DNA of 64,000 bases from Cacajao melanocephalus (taxonomy: Eukaryota; Chordata; Mammalia; Primates; Pitheciidae). The stretch is from the NCBI GenBank assembly GCA_963573385.1, contig CAUYLG010059030.1, positions 34,222 through 98,221 on the forward strand. Direction: 5' to 3'. The notes under the pieces are model-generated. The model did no database searches, was not told where the DNA came from, and worked only from the letters and a program-made list of their open reading frames with translations. The first letter of the stretch is position 1; the number at the start of each line of letters is the position of its first letter. The position numbers and the translations under genes are program-made. Positions 1 through 27,652 of the stretch are shown here, piece after piece.

Positions 1-18
1 TCTGTCTCAAAAAAAAAA
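1..18 (+). mobile_element. Alu A-tail at the window edge
   Basis: TCTGTCTCAAAAAAAAAA is the end of a sense Alu whose body lies left of the window. Confidence 0.75.
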
Positions 19-26
19 GTCCCTGT

Positions 27-288
27 AGGCTGGACTTGGTGGCTCCTGCCTGTAATCCCAGCACTTTGGGAGGCTGAGGCGGGTGGATTGCTTGAGTCCA
101 GGGAGACCAGCCTGGACAATATAGGGAGACCTTGTCCCTACGAAAAGTTAAAAAAAAAAAATTATCTGGGCGTGGTGGTGCACATCTGTTGTCCCAGCTA
201 CTTTAGAGGCTGAGGTGGATCATCTGAACCCAAGAGACAGAGATTGCAGTGAGTCGAGACTGTGCCACTGCAATCCAGAAAAAAAAAT
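27..288 (+). mobile_element. Alu
   Basis: Left arm, A-rich linker and right arm are present and diverged, with a short A-tail. Confidence 0.9.
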
Positions 289-612
289 CCTTTTAAAATC
301 TAAGCTAAATATCTAATCTAACATAAAACAAGATGATTGAAGGTAGTTTTCATTCAAGGCTTAGGGGACCTTCAGGAGATAATGGGAAATCAACATGGGG
401 TCAAATGAGGATCACTGTACTTTATCAACAGTGTTACTGGTGGCACAACAGGTTTCGCACCAAATTTAGATGTTGGGAATTACAGAACCCCTAATAACAG
501 GCACTGGGGCAGACGGGTTTATTTATTCTCATGCATGAATTTAGCCGTTTAATAAGGTTCAAGAGTACCATCTCTAATTCCAAAGGAATTAAAGTTTAAA
601 ATCCTACCTCCC

Positions 613-834
<222 letters not shown>

Positions 835-1311
835 TAATTTACTGAACTTGAACATGATCCTGTTTTCAGTCTTTGAGGGAATGAAAGAACTAAGGAACAA
901 TTTCATGCGTAGGAGTTAAAATTTTAGTCAGCACTCAAGGATTGGTGGGTAGTCAGAGCCCACCTAAAAGAGCTAGGCTCTCAGCCCACACATCTTGACA
1001 GTGACTAGACTGAATTTTGGACGTGAGAGTGGGGCAGCCATGGAACATGAACAAAGTATGCAGGCAAATCCTGGCAGTGCCAGATGCTGCGCAGGGGAAG
1101 GGTAGCACCAGCCTGCAGAGTTCCAATATCATGGTACTGCTGCTGGGGCCATTTATTCTTGGAGATGGATTAATTGGACTGTGCTGGTTCTGATTCCAGA
1201 TCTACCCATCTTCAAGAAATGACCAGGCTTTGCATTAATGGCTGCTTACAGGGTGCCTGCTCTGGTCATGCTGACAGATACATTTCTCACGATTTACAAA
1301 TTGGCATTCTG

Positions 1312-1459
1312 GGCCAGGTACAGTGGTTCATGCCTGTAATCCCAACACTTTGGGAGGTTGAAGCGGGAGGAGCACTTGAGCTCAGGAGTTTGAGACCAGC
1401 CTGGGCAACATAGTGAGACCTTGTCTCTATTATAAAGAAATCTAAAAAGAAAAAAAAAA
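1312..1459 (+). mobile_element. Free left Alu monomer
   Basis: A single left arm with A-tail, flanked by direct repeats ATTGGCATTCTGG (1301-1313 and 1459-1471). It inserted as a monomer. Confidence 0.85.
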
Positions 1460-1709
1460 TTGGCATTCTGGTTTACAACATAGCCTTGTGAGTAGTGATG
1501 TTAAGGAGCCCATGCCTGAGAGATGTTTTCAGTCTTGGGGTACTGCCCAGCAGGTTCTGTACCTCCAAAGCTGACCTCCTTATTTCTTACCCTCAGTCTC
1601 ATGTGAAATGCCTAAGTTGCTGCAACCTGAGGTATCTTCTGATGGCATGAATGTAGTCTTTGACCATTTCTCAAGTTGTATTCATGTGACCAAATCTCTT
1701 GAAGGTCCT

Positions 1710-2009
<300 letters not shown>

Positions 2010-3186
2010 TAAATCGTGAGAAATTTATCTGTCAGCATGACCAGAGCAGCCACCCTATAAGTGGCTGTTAATGCAAAGCCTGGTCCTGCATTTTTAACAT
2101 GGCACACAATACACAAGAATATCACATCAACTCCATACCTGCAAAAAGTCTCTGCCAGAAACTTCATGGTAACTGGGGGAAGAAAACATAGGAACAAAAG
2201 AACATCTTGTCTCTTGAATGCCAGCCAGTGTGCATCATTTATGACTGGATTCCATGGCTGACTCATTTACGAGAAATCTCCCCTTAGGAGGGTAATTTTG
2301 GCACGTTATACACCATATCCTGTGAAGGGAAACCTCTGTGGCTTTTCTTGGTTCCATTTAAGAGATCCATGTTTTAGGAAGAATTAGATGTTTGCATTGG
2401 TGGCATCTCCAGGTACTAGGTCTTACTTAAGACTCCTATTAGTATCCATCCTATGTATTAAAACTTTTAAATTGCTTTATCCCTTTGAGATGTAGCTGAC
2501 ACGCTGTTGCTGAATTGAGTATGAGCAGTTAGTTATGTAGTATGAGGAACTATGAAGCACCCTCCACTCCCTCTTGTGATTAGGGTGCCCAACATTGACA
2601 ATTGGTAACTCTAGGAAAAATGCATGCCATGCATCTTTGCATCCTATCTCCTCTTGTTTTTCTATTACAGGCCCAAGCCCATTTTTTTTAAGTCCTGTCA
2701 TAGTGGCTACTGCCATTGCCTCTAATGCTGGAAGTTCCTTCTATGAACTCAGCCTCTTAGAGCAGTTTCTTTCTTTTCTCATGTAAAACATGGCCAGTGA
2801 CTCACTCTTCAATGGAAGCTGCCATTCCTACTTCCAGAGCTTGTGTCCATAGGATCTTTGGTGCAGTCAGAACCAATACACATGGAGCAGACCCATTCTC
2901 GGCCCTCAGAGAAATCCCAGGAGGAGTTGGCAGTACCTTTGTTGGACTGTTGTTGATACTTTTTCTTTTCTTGGAGTTGATCATGCTCTTAAGTTCTGAG
3001 TAGTTTGTTCACCAACACTAGTCTCTCTTGAATGCATTTTGCACTGCTCATTTCCTTGGAATTGAGCTTCCTGAAGGAACCAGAGTTCAACTCTAACCAA
3101 ATGACCTGATTATGGATTATGCATACATACATAATTGTCCTATTTTTCCTTTCAGGCTTTGAGGTGGCAAAACAGGAAGTTGGAAT

Positions 3187-3478
3187 TTTGTTGTTGTTAG
3201 AATCTCTCACTCTGCTGCCCAGTGTAGAGTGTGGTGGCATGATCTTGGCTCACTGCAACCTCTGCCTCCTGGGTTCAAGCACCTTTCTTGCCTCAGCCTC
3301 CTGAGTAGCTGCGATTACAGGCACCTGCCACCATGCCAACCTAATTTTTGTAATTTTAATAGAGATGGGGTTTCGCCATGTTGGCCAGGCTGGTCTTGAA
3401 CTCCTGACCTCAGGTGATGCACCTGCCTCGGCCTTCCAAAGTGCTGGGATTAAAGGTGTGAGCCACCGTGCCCGGCCT
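3187..3478 (-). mobile_element. Alu
   Basis: Antisense, full length, with GGAAGTTGGAA/GGAAGTTAGAA target duplication. Confidence 0.93.
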
Positions 3479-3816
3479 GGAAGTTAGAAGTTTAAATACC
3501 AGCCCTTTTTCGCCCACAAAAAACACTTTGAGTGGTAGTTTCTTTGGTTACAAAGGCTGATTGCTTGTTCACATCACAGTATCTTAAGTTGGAGATTTAT
3601 TCTTTAAAGTGTTAAAGTCTTAGATCATAGGTTTAATTCTCATTTTAGAATCTATTTCCATTTCTTCAGTTGTTGTGGATTTATTGAATTATCAGAAAGG
3701 TGGATAAGTCCTCATCACCTAAACTGACTAGACTCAGACGTGCAGAGTCACTGTCCCCAGAGCCCAAACGAGGCCTTTCCTTCCTAGAGAAATGTGTACT
3801 TTTTTATTTCTTCCAG

Positions 3817-3927
3817 GTGTCAAGTTACATCAAAGAGCAAACTCAAGACCAGTTTCAGATGATAGTCATCTCCCTAAAAGAAGAGTTCTATTCCAGAGCC
3901 GATGCACTAATCGGCATCTATCCAGAG
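3817..3927 (+). CDS. SMC1B: SMC1B penultimate coding exon
   Basis: The acceptor is a T/C-rich tract ending CCAG at 3816 and the donor is GAG|GTAAAG at 3928. The exon is 111 nt in phase 0 and reads [10 protein letters not shown]...IGIYPE. It covers the head-domain strand and H-loop-equivalent region ISLKEE that follows the D-loop in SMC1 proteins. Confidence 0.93.
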
Positions 3928-4905
3928 GTAAAGATAAATCAGAGGGGAGAGGCATGTACCCACTGTCAACTCCCCTTAGTACCCTGACATCTACCAGGCT
4001 TTCCTCTTATAATTAAAACTTCCAAATAGAGTCTGAGCCTTAAATGATTTTTTTAATCAAGTAAGATTAAAAGTAACTACTGGTGTTTTCCTCGACTATA
4101 ACCATGTATATATATGTATAATTTTTTTTTCCTGTAAGGTGTTTAAGTGTGCATGATAGTGACAATATATATTTTAAGTGAAAAAAGCAAAGGGAAAATT
4201 GCAGAACATTAAGTAGGATAGTTTTGTTTTGTGAAATAGTCTGTTAATTTACATCAACTATTATACTTCTTATTTCTGTAATATTTCAGTGTTTTAAGCA
4301 AAAACAAATTGTACTGTGATAGAGCAAGGAACCATTTATCCTCCAAAAGTATCAGAGGACAAAACAAATTCATTAGAAGTTCCAAGTTGTATAGTAACTT
4401 CTAACATGTGAACACACCTTTCTCAAGCCATTGAAAATACTAACCTGAACTGATGGAGTGTAGAGCAACTGGGTCAGTAGAGCACACTAGTTGAGGTCAC
4501 TTGGTTTTGGACAGTTAGGATTTACTTCCTGCATTTTCTTTTAAGCAAAGATAAAAATTAATTTACCTTCTTGTGCCTACAGAATGTTAGGGGAACACCT
4601 GGAAATACAATGCATGAGTAATGGAAATTCTCATACCAGATAATAACAAAACCCACAACTGACGTAAATGCAGATGATACCTTTTTAGATTTAAGAAGAT
4701 TCCTTTTGAATGCAATTCTAGACTCACTAATGGCTCTTATTTGACTTTAATAATACTTTTTCCCTAATTAGGGGAACTTTTAACTGTCTTCTCTCCATTT
4801 TAGTACGACGACTGCATGTTCAGCCGAATTTTGACCCTAGATCTTTCTGAGTATCCAGACACTGAAGGCCGAGAAAGCAGCAAGAGACACCAAGAGTCCC
4901 TCTAG
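3817..4905 (+). CDS. SMC1B: SMC1B, last two coding exons (3' part of the gene)
   Basis: SMC1B is the meiosis-specific SMC1 subunit of cohesin. It pairs with SMC3 and holds sister chromatids together in germ cells. The window contains exon 3817-3927 (37 codons) and the terminal exon 4804-4905 (33 codons plus TAG), joined in phase 0 by a GT...AG intron. The translation begins VSSYIKEQ, continues through [25 protein letters not shown] sequence and ends SSKRHQESL. This is the C-terminal edge of the ATPase head, just after the D-loop, and matches the SMC1 family pattern. It resembles SMC1B rather than SMC1[13 protein letters not shown] and [11 protein letters not shown] replace the SMC1A forms I recall. 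Walker B, signature and D-loop exons are not in the window and must lie to the left. Recognition is from memory of the family. Confidence 0.93.
3928..4803 (+). other. SMC1B: SMC1B last intron
   Basis: An 876-nt AT-rich GT...AG intron. No Alu or other repeat is recognisable in it. Confidence 0.88.
4804..4905 (+). CDS. SMC1B: SMC1B terminal coding exon with stop
   Basis: The acceptor is CCATTTTAG ending at 4803. The exon reads [19 protein letters not shown]..., then SSKRHQESL and TAG at 4903-4905. The TLDLS-YPD stretch is the last conserved SMC1 head strand. The tail after it is variable in this family. Confidence 0.92.
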   Translation, partial: YDDCMFSRILTLDLSEYPDTEGRESSKRHQESL

Positions 4906-5325
4906 GGGCAGTCTTGCAGCGGCGGCCCAATCACTGTTCAGTTCCCACTCTAATACTCAAACTGCTCCTCCACAGCAGACTTCTGGAGCAAACAAGACCA
5001 GCCTGGGGCGCCCCTTAAGAGAAATCTTAGTAGTTCCAGCCAGAGAGGCTGTAGCTCACCTCATCTGAGTGTTCACACCCCATTCTAGTAGGGAGTTTTC
5101 AGTGAGAGCTGGTGTTCAATGAGTTTTAAAAAAGAGAAAGAAAAGGTAGAATTTTGTACTATAATTCTAACTTCTATTTTGAAATAAGCTAGTCTGGTTG
5201 GAAAAATTTTGAATTCTGCTTCATCTTCACTCTGATCTTGCCTTGTACCCAAGTAATCTTTAAGGGAACTACTCTTGGGTTTTAAATATATAAGATTGTT
5301 AATAAACTTTTGAAGCTGGATTTTG
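4906..5325 (+). other. SMC1B: SMC1B 3' UTR (end approximate)
   Basis: This sequence follows the TAG and is unique. The first canonical AATAAA is at 5301-5306, so cleavage is expected about 15-25 nt later. A second AATAAA at 5367-5372 could give a slightly longer form. Confidence 0.7.
5301..5306 (+). terminator. SMC1B: SMC1B polyadenylation signal AATAAA
   Basis: Canonical hexamer about 395 nt past the SMC1B stop, with a second copy at 5367-5372. It is the first such signal on the + strand after the coding end. Confidence 0.65.
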
Positions 5326-5606
5326 GGAAACTGTTTCAGAGAAACTATGTTAGTATTGAAAATAACAATAAAAAATGGTCTAATTTCAAATGTCTCCAAT
5401 GTAGAATTTTTGAAGCCAAAAAAAGCTTAATGGTCAAATTGAATGATGCGTTTTAGTGCAATCTGAATTTTTCTGAATAGAATTTGTTAAGGAAATATCG
5501 AAGAACACAGTTTCTCAAGTGACAACTGACGTCTCCACTTAAAAACATTGTTATGTGAAGGAAAGTTGCACTTTCAGTACATTTCCATTTCCAAATGGAA
5601 CAAGAC

Positions 5607-5860
5607 AGGCTGGGCATGGTGGCTCATACCTGTAATCCCAGCACTTTGGGAGGCTGAGGTGGGTGGACTGCTTGGGCTTAGGAGTTCAAGACTAGCCTGG
5701 TCACCATGGTGAAACACTGTCTCTACTAAAAATACAAAAATTAGCCAGGCATGAGGGGGCGCACACCTGTAATCCCAAACACTTGGGAGGCTGAGGCAGG
5801 AGAATCACTTGAATCCAGAGGCAGAGGTTGCAGTGAGCTGAGACTGTACCACTGTACTGA
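5607..5860 (+). mobile_element. Alu, 3' truncated
   Basis: Sense; stops at GTACCACTGTACT without an A-tail. Lies in the gap between the SMC1B and FAM118A ends. Confidence 0.9.
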
Positions 5861-6035
5861 GTAAAAGTATCCGTCTGACAACACTTTGATGTAACAAGAA
5901 GAATGTACTCTGTGAGGGGGATATTACATCTCAAAAAGATTGGGTTCCTTCCTGGAGGGGACTTCCAGTACAATGAGATAGCTGACCTCTGTGAGCTGCA
6001 GACAGCAGAAGGCACTCTTAACTTGTCCTCTGTTT

Positions 6036-6311
6036 TCTTTCTTGAGATGGATTCTGGCTCTATTGCCCAGGCTAGAGTACACTGGCACAATCTTGGCTCA
6101 CTGCAACCTCCGCCTCCCGGGTTCAAGCAATTCTCTTGCCTCAGGCTCCTGAGTAGCTGCGCCACCATGCCAGGCTAATTTTTATATTTTTAGTAGAGAT
6201 GGGGTTTCACCATGTTGGCCATGCCAATCTTGAACCCCTGACCTCAAGTGATCCACACACATCAGCCTCCCAAAGTGCTGGCATTACAGGTATGAGCTAC
6301 CATGCCCTGTC
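6036..6311 (-). mobile_element. Alu
   Basis: Antisense, nearly complete. With the sense copy at 5607 it forms an inverted Alu pair about 180 nt apart. Confidence 0.92.
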
Positions 6312-6846
6312 TTAAAATGTAACCATTTTAAAATGTAATAGCTCTTCTAGCTTGAGGCAGTAAACAGCAGGGCCAACTTTGTTGTCTCCTGATGTGATGT
6401 TTCTCACTGACTCAACTATACATAGGTGCCTTACTGGAGTTGCCTCTAATCTATCAATTGCATTGGAATAAACTTACATTCCGTAACGAGCATACAACAG
6501 AACGAACTATAGATGCATCCATGTGGTACAGCAACATGGCTGCATCCTCCAGCAGGGCATGCAAAGCTTTTCTTAAAATGGGCTGTAACAAGCTTTCCAT
6601 CCTAGTGGGCAGCATCCTCTACACTTGTAATTTTGCTATACCCTGTGTCTGGCTAGCTCTCAGATATTCCCTGATTGCAAAAAAAAATAATTTATGTTTG
6701 CTGTTTAAAACATTTAAACACATTCAAGTAAACATTAAATTGATTTCACAGTTGGGTGGCAACTTGAGCTAAAAATTCTCATTAAATACATTCTAGCAAG
6801 CCTTGGCGTAACTGAAACACTGAGCACACAGGGATGAAGTTACCAT

Positions 6847-6852
6847 TTTATT
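6847..6852 (-). terminator. FAM118A: Candidate distal FAM118A polyadenylation signal
   Basis: The + strand shows TTTATT, read AATAAA on the - strand. It is the last such signal before the convergent SMC1B end, about 1.5 kb away. Which signal is used cannot be seen from sequence. Confidence 0.45.
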
Positions 6853-7691
6853 TATGGCTGGAGTGGCATAAAAGATGCGTTTTCCATGCATCAAAAGAAA
6901 AAAAAAGTCTTCGGCAGGTCTCTGGGCTCTGTCCCTCCCTATGCATCCTACCCTTCTGTTTCCTGTTCGTAACTTTCTCTGTACCTGTGGGAGTCATCAA
7001 TGAGGAGCGTCCCAGGGCTTGGTAAGAAATGCCACACTGAAGGGGCCTCAAACTGAAACCAAGCAGGGCTGCTTGTTTCCAAAGAGAACCCTCCACTTTA
7101 GTGCCACTCATGCATCACCACGGAAGCTCTGCTGGGTCAGTCAGGGAAGCTCCCTAGGCACCAGCAGAGTGCCCAGCACAGCTGTTTCATGAACCCTGAA
7201 AAGGTTTAAAGTGTTGCAGGGCCCTTTCAAGTTCTGCTCCCTCACTCTGTGCAAACTCCCTTAATACGGGCCATGGAAGGGAATTTTAAGAAACAATAAC
7301 AGAAAGACTGGATCTTACCCCAGAGAATAAAGACTTGCAAAGCTTGGAATTTACAATGTTTGAAACCTGGTCTCGTGCATCACTTGTGCTGTCCTGGTTG
7401 TCAGTCCCGCAGTGGCCCTGCACAATGCTGGCCTGACACTTCTGAAAAGGGCCTCCAGCTCTTCCGATTTCACCGTTTTTAGCAACATCAGACCTGTGTT
7501 TCTTTGGAACATAAGTTACTAAAACGACGTAATTCCAAAGAAGCCCTTTTGATCCAGGTGTTCTTTCTAAAAACATACCGTTTTCACAAGTGGATTCATT
7601 CTTTACTACTTAACAGTGGAACAAACATACCTTTAAAATGTTTTCTATAGTAACATGCTTCCACATATAAATTATAAAATGTGTCTATTTT

Positions 7692-8020
<329 letters not shown>

Positions 8021-9331
8021 TTATTAGGAAAAAGTACCACCTTGACAAATGTGAGCCTGTCAGATGGGAACGGGAACACCAGTTTCCACTCCTTCCCACT
8101 GATTCTGGCCCCTGAGGTAGCTGTCCATCAGTCCTCACAAAGTCCACCTGAAGTGTGCCCACGTCACCTCCTGCACGGTTCAACACACAGGGGAGCCCTC
8201 TCAGCCAGCCCTGAGGGCCACACACCCATGTGGCTCTCTTGGTGTATGTGACTGTTTCGCTATTAAGAGATCCACGCGGAGTTCTCCGTACATTCCTCTT
8301 GGTTTGGGCATGGCACTGTGGTTACAGAAGCCTGGTTTTCAAGTTCCAAGTTTTACTGGTTTTAAATATTTCAAGACCCTCCAGCATCATCTGTTTAAAT
8401 AAAGGAACAAAATTCCAAAGGGTTAAAGTCCAGCTAAGAAAAGTTATTTACAGATTTCTATTTCAGAAACTGCTTTACAATTGTTCTTACGTGCTGAAGA
8501 CTGTGAAAACCCCTCTAAAATGGAAACAGTAGCCGCTATCTGGAAATGGCCTTGTGTAATTATCAATACTATCAGGGGATCAAGTAAGTGATGACATTAC
8601 ATTTGCAAAACTCCGTGGGAATTTCAATCCATGAACATGGATGCTCTTTTCTTTCTTATTGGACTGAAGATGGGGCAATTTCAACAAACATACAGTGAGA
8701 GAGCCTGTTGAAATATGAAGAATGAGCTCTGGGCTCTCCAGGCTTGGCTTCTCTCCCTTACATGCAGGACAGGCCAAGGCTTTCCGTACAACACAGGCCA
8801 GGGGCTTCGCCCTAAGGAGATATGACTGCCTGGGGAGAGCTGAGGCTGCAGGTGCAGGTGATGGCGTCTAGGAGCACAGATCTCACAGGCACTGAAGACA
8901 ACACCTGCCCAATGCTCTGTAGCAAAGTCTACCAGGCAGTAGGCCCTGCACCTGATATGCACACCAGTCAGAGGTAGGCCACGGGGGAACAAAATCTACG
9001 TACACACAACAGCAGAAGAAAGCCAACCTACTGAGGAAAATCGCCTGGGCCTTCGTTCTTGTCAGCAGGCACAGGAGAGGCCCAGCCAATAAGCAGAAAA
9101 CAAAACGAGGAGCATGAAAGATAGCAGTGGTAAAGAACCACCTATCCCGGAGGAAACAATTCACAGAACACCAGCTTTGTGTTTTGTTTTTACTTAGTTA
9201 CAGACGGTTCTACTAGCTGAACTCACAATCCAAATATTTGCAAAAAGATTTCAAACAATTTGATCCAAAACACTATCAAAATCGAATTCTCTAAAACATG
9301 TGTACCCCTAAGTGCACTTGAAGTTGTATAA

Positions 9332-9826
<495 letters not shown>

Positions 9827-9840
9827 TAGAACTGCCTTAT

Positions 9841-9846
9841 TTTATT
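9841..9846 (-). terminator. FAM118A: Candidate proximal FAM118A polyadenylation signal
   Basis: TTTATT on + (AATAAA on -), about 2.3 kb after the FAM118A stop and before the first Alu of the region. Confidence 0.4.
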
Positions 9847-11461
9847 CAACTAAGTTTGCATTCACTATGAATCTTTATAACATGTACTGTTGCACATGGT
9901 CCCTGTGGTGTTGAAGGGCATGCAGGGACACAGTACTGCTCCAACACACCCACTGAAGGATTTCAATGTTCAATGAAGAGGTAATTGATTAAGCTGGATG
10001 CTTCATAGCTCTCAGAAATTTTTGGTGGACTGCTATATAGGTATTTAAGAGTGTTTTACTTGGGTTTACTTATATTATAAAATATAAACTCCTATTGTAT
10101 GAAAATCCTCTCTCCTAATGTTTTCAGGAATGTAGCAGGATCAGATAACCAGGTTGACTTCTGTCTCGAGAGTTCTGACAGCCAAAGAAAGCAGATGCTC
10201 TGAGAAAGGGTAACTAAGAAAATAAGAGCTCTCAGAAACAAGATCACGAGCAAAGGAGAAATTTAATCCAAGGACTAGAGCATCATTTGAGAATCCCCCA
10301 GGAAGTATGAAAAAAATGAATATTAAGAGACATCAGAGAAAATTTACAAGACACTGGAAATCAATCCAGGAGAGCCCAACCAGTATGACTTCCAGAAAGG
10401 GAGAACAGAGAAGATGGAAAGAAACGAGAGAATCACAGACTATTCCAGGAGAAATGGAAGAAGAAAGAGAACATCCGAGTAAGGCAGGTAAAAAAGATTT
10501 CCACCTAAACTCATCCTCATTGAGTATCTAAACATCAAGGGAAAAGAAGGTCCTAAAAACTCCCAGGAAAAAAGCAACAGGCATCTTCAAACCACTGGGA
10601 ACCAGGTTCCCATCAGACCCTCTTCACAGAAAACCTGGTCTTCAGACAGTGGAGTCCGGGGAAATCATACCCAAGAATCCCAAGCCAAAACCACCGACGG
10701 GCATGAGGACAGCAGACACCTGCAGACACGCGGTGCTCAAGGCGACCCCACACCTGGGTCTGCAGAAGCAGCTTCAGGAGGTACTAGCAGGATGGACTGG
10801 GAGACAGGAGGGCACGAACAAGGAAGACCTGGGCCTCCATCTCAAAGAAGGAGGGAAGCTCAGGAGGCAGGCACGTGACAGTCCCTCAGTAGCCGACCAG
10901 GAGGAGGTGTCCTGGGAGATGCGGGCTGGCAGGATGAAGAGAGAATGGATACTTTTTAAAAAACTTTTCTTCCTCAGTTCTGAAAGCTAAGGGAATGCAT
11001 ATGATAACAATATTGGGAAATGTTATTTTTTGAAAAACAAAGGGGAAAGAAGCACCTAAGAACTCCTCGAAAAATAAGAAGTAACACACATGTCTTAAGG
11101 CTGCAATATGAAACAGTAAGAAATAGGAGAATGGAATGTAAGGAACAAGCCACATTCGACACTGACATTGAGAACACGTCCTGCCACTGGCACAGGCACG
11201 GTGGCACTGGGCCCATGACCACGACCACAAGGTGGCTGGGCAGGAAAGGACACTGACAGTGTTGTAATCAAGTCAATGCTTTTGTTTTCCAACTTTTACA
11301 ATCAACCTACAGACAGACTGGGGGGGTCTCATTTCCTTTCTGTCCTGATACCACAGAGACGGACACAATGGGGAAGCCGGCTGGTTCTGGGGTGGTATAT
11401 GGAAGTGGGGCCCATCCAGCCCAAGCTTCGTGTTGGGAAGTGTGGCTTAAATATGTTATTT

Positions 11462-11560
11462 AAAGGAGGAAGAGGAGGAGGAGAAGAAGGGGGGGAGGGG
11501 GAGGGGGGAAGGGGGGGGAGGGAGGGGAGGGGAGGGGAGGGGAGGGGCGAGGGGAAGGGG
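11462..11560. repeat. G-rich purine tract
   Basis: About 100 nt of uninterrupted A/G apart from one C near the end, with many runs of four or more G. It is predicted to form G-quadruplexes on the + strand. It lies about 0.6 kb past the FAM118A stop. Confidence 0.9.
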
Positions 11561-12179
11561 TGGGAGGGCTGGCACCAGCCAGTGAGACAGCCCTTCCCAG
11601 CTCAAAAGAGAGGCCTATTAAAACACACTGTTCGGATAAATAGTTCAATCACTTAAATCTTAGCCTGTCACAGAGGCAACAAAACTCAAATGATTTAAAG
11701 TGGCTTTCTCCAGAGACTCAGGTGGCATGAATCAGGCTAGTGGTCACCCTTGGGGCCGGGGGAGGCTGGGGAGTGGCAAGCGAGGTAGTGGCATTGCTGC
11801 TTCCAGAACTGGGTGTGATTAGATGGCAGAGTTCACTTTGCAAAACTGCACTGAGCTGACCTTATATGATCTGTGCACTTTTTACTCATCTTTTTAAACT
11901 TCTCTTTTTGTAGAGAGCACCCTTCTGCCTGCTGCACCTTCATAACATGCTCACCTAAATCAACAGACATTTCCCTCTGGGGAGTTGGAATGGGGTTGGG
12001 GTGAGAAATCAGGTTCTCTGCCAAGCCTCCTGTGCCCTGTGGCCCTGACAGAATGTATGCACCTCCCACCCAGGCCTGGGGCATGAGAGTGTGGCACTGT
12101 CCCTGAAGACACCTGCCAACAAGCCAGACCTGAGGCAGCTCCCCACAAAAAGAACAGACACAATACCAGTATCTGGTTG

Positions 12180-26034
<13,855 letters not shown>

Positions 26035-26707
26035 CTGTGAATTCTAAAGAGAAAAATTGGTCAGAAGTGACTTCCAACTCCTAGGTTAAAGTTTGTATTC
26101 ATCCCCTGGAAGAGAGTTAAGACTAGAATTAAAATCAAAGGTCCTGGATCTTTAAATTAGAATACCTGAAAAATGTCACACGCAAATGACATACATCCAA
26201 AATGTGTCCTAAGCCACCATTCCTCATCTCGTGTGATTCATCAGGCTAATCAGACTCTGGCTGTTCTGCATGGGACAGCACAGAAGGAAAACACACACGC
26301 AGGGGCACAGATGGAGGAGGGGGCTCTGTGGGCTCCGTGGGCTGCAAGCTGGGGGTTTCGAGGTCTCTTCCCACACCGCTCTAGAAGAACTTCCAGTGCA
26401 CATGAACACAAACGACTTATCACAGGAGCAAACACAGCAAGCAGCACAACAAAGTGAAGTCAGAGGCGGTTTTTCAGAGGAAGCCAACGAGCACTCTGTG
26501 AGGTGCAGCGCACTGGGCTGGAGCATGGCCCTTCTCGGCACCAGCACTAGCTCCAGACACCAGTCCTCCCCTCGGCCATACCGAAATCCACTCTAAAGAA
26601 GTCATCCAAGTAAAAAGCCAATTCTTACCTTACATAAAAATAGGAATCCCAAACCATCTAGGTCTCTATCACCAAGCTCTCTCCAGATTCTTTAATTTTT
26701 CCAAAAT

Positions 26708-26996
26708 CAGACCAGGTGTGGTGGTTCATGCTTGTAATCCCAGCATTTTGGGAGGCCAGGGTGGATTGCTTGAGCTCAGGCATTCCAGACCAGCCTGGGC
26801 AATACAGCAAGATCCTGTCTCTATTAAAAAAAAAAATTTGCCGGGCACGGTGGTACATGTCTGTAGTCCCAGCTACTATGACAGCTGAGGTTGGAGGATC
26901 ACCTGAGCCTGCGAAGTTGTAACGAGCCATGGCCATGCCATTCCACTCCACTCCAGCCTGGGCAACAGAGTGACTAGTTTCAAAAATAAAAAGTAA
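26708..26996 (+). mobile_element. Alu
   Basis: Sense, diverged; TTTTCCAAAATCA duplicated on both sides. Confidence 0.93.
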
Positions 26997-27146
26997 AAAT
27001 TTTCCAAAATCACATTTCCCCCCAATTCTAGAAATAATATCTACTGTAAGCAAGGAAAAATACAGAAAAACAAGGTTTTCCCTACAATCCTATGATCTTT
27101 GAGCAATAACTGTTAACATTTATATATTCCTTCTACTCTCTTTTAA

Positions 27147-27293
27147 AAGTGTTCACACGGGAGGCTGAGGCAAGAGAATCACTTGAATCAGGAGGTGAAG
27201 GTTGCGGTGAGATGAGATTGCACCATTGCACTCCAGCCTGGGCAACAGAGCAAGACTCTATCTAAAAATAAACAAATAAATAAACAAACAAAA
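27147..27293 (+). mobile_element. Alu, right arm only
   Basis: Sense 3' half with AAAC/AAAT tail. Confidence 0.87.
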
Positions 27294-27652
27294 CTGTTGA
27301 CGTAATTTGAGAACACAGTGCATATCCTACTTTTTCATGCATTAAAATACATTCCCTTATGTTATTAAAAACTATTCATAAATGTAAGTGTAATGTACAC
27401 ATATATATTCTCTTACTGATCATCTCTGATGCAGAATGTTAGTATAACACTCTGATGACTAGCTTGGTGCACAAAGCCTGTATATTGTGAAATTACTTAT
27501 TTAGGAGAGATTTCTGAGAAGAACTGCTAAGTTAAAGAGTATGAACACTGTAAAATAGCACATACCACCAAACAGCTTTCCAGAAAAGCGGTCACCAGAA
27601 CGCGTCAGTGCTTGCTTTGCCACACAAACCAGCACTGGCTGAAAATCACTTT

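Noticed and set aside
3700..3987. Frame starting [14 protein letters not shown] before the SMC1B exon
   Set aside because: Intron read-through into the exon; the exon itself starts at the AG at 3816 and the upstream part does not match SMC1.
5701..6168. 155-codon frame on the - strand and similar frames ending in [13 protein letters not shown] or HHARLI
   Set aside because: These are translations of Alu sequence; the same peptides recur wherever an Alu lies.
8681..9164. Overlapping - strand frames of 93-103 codons in the FAM118A 3' region
   Set aside because: No conserved motif or splice context; located after the FAM118A stop.
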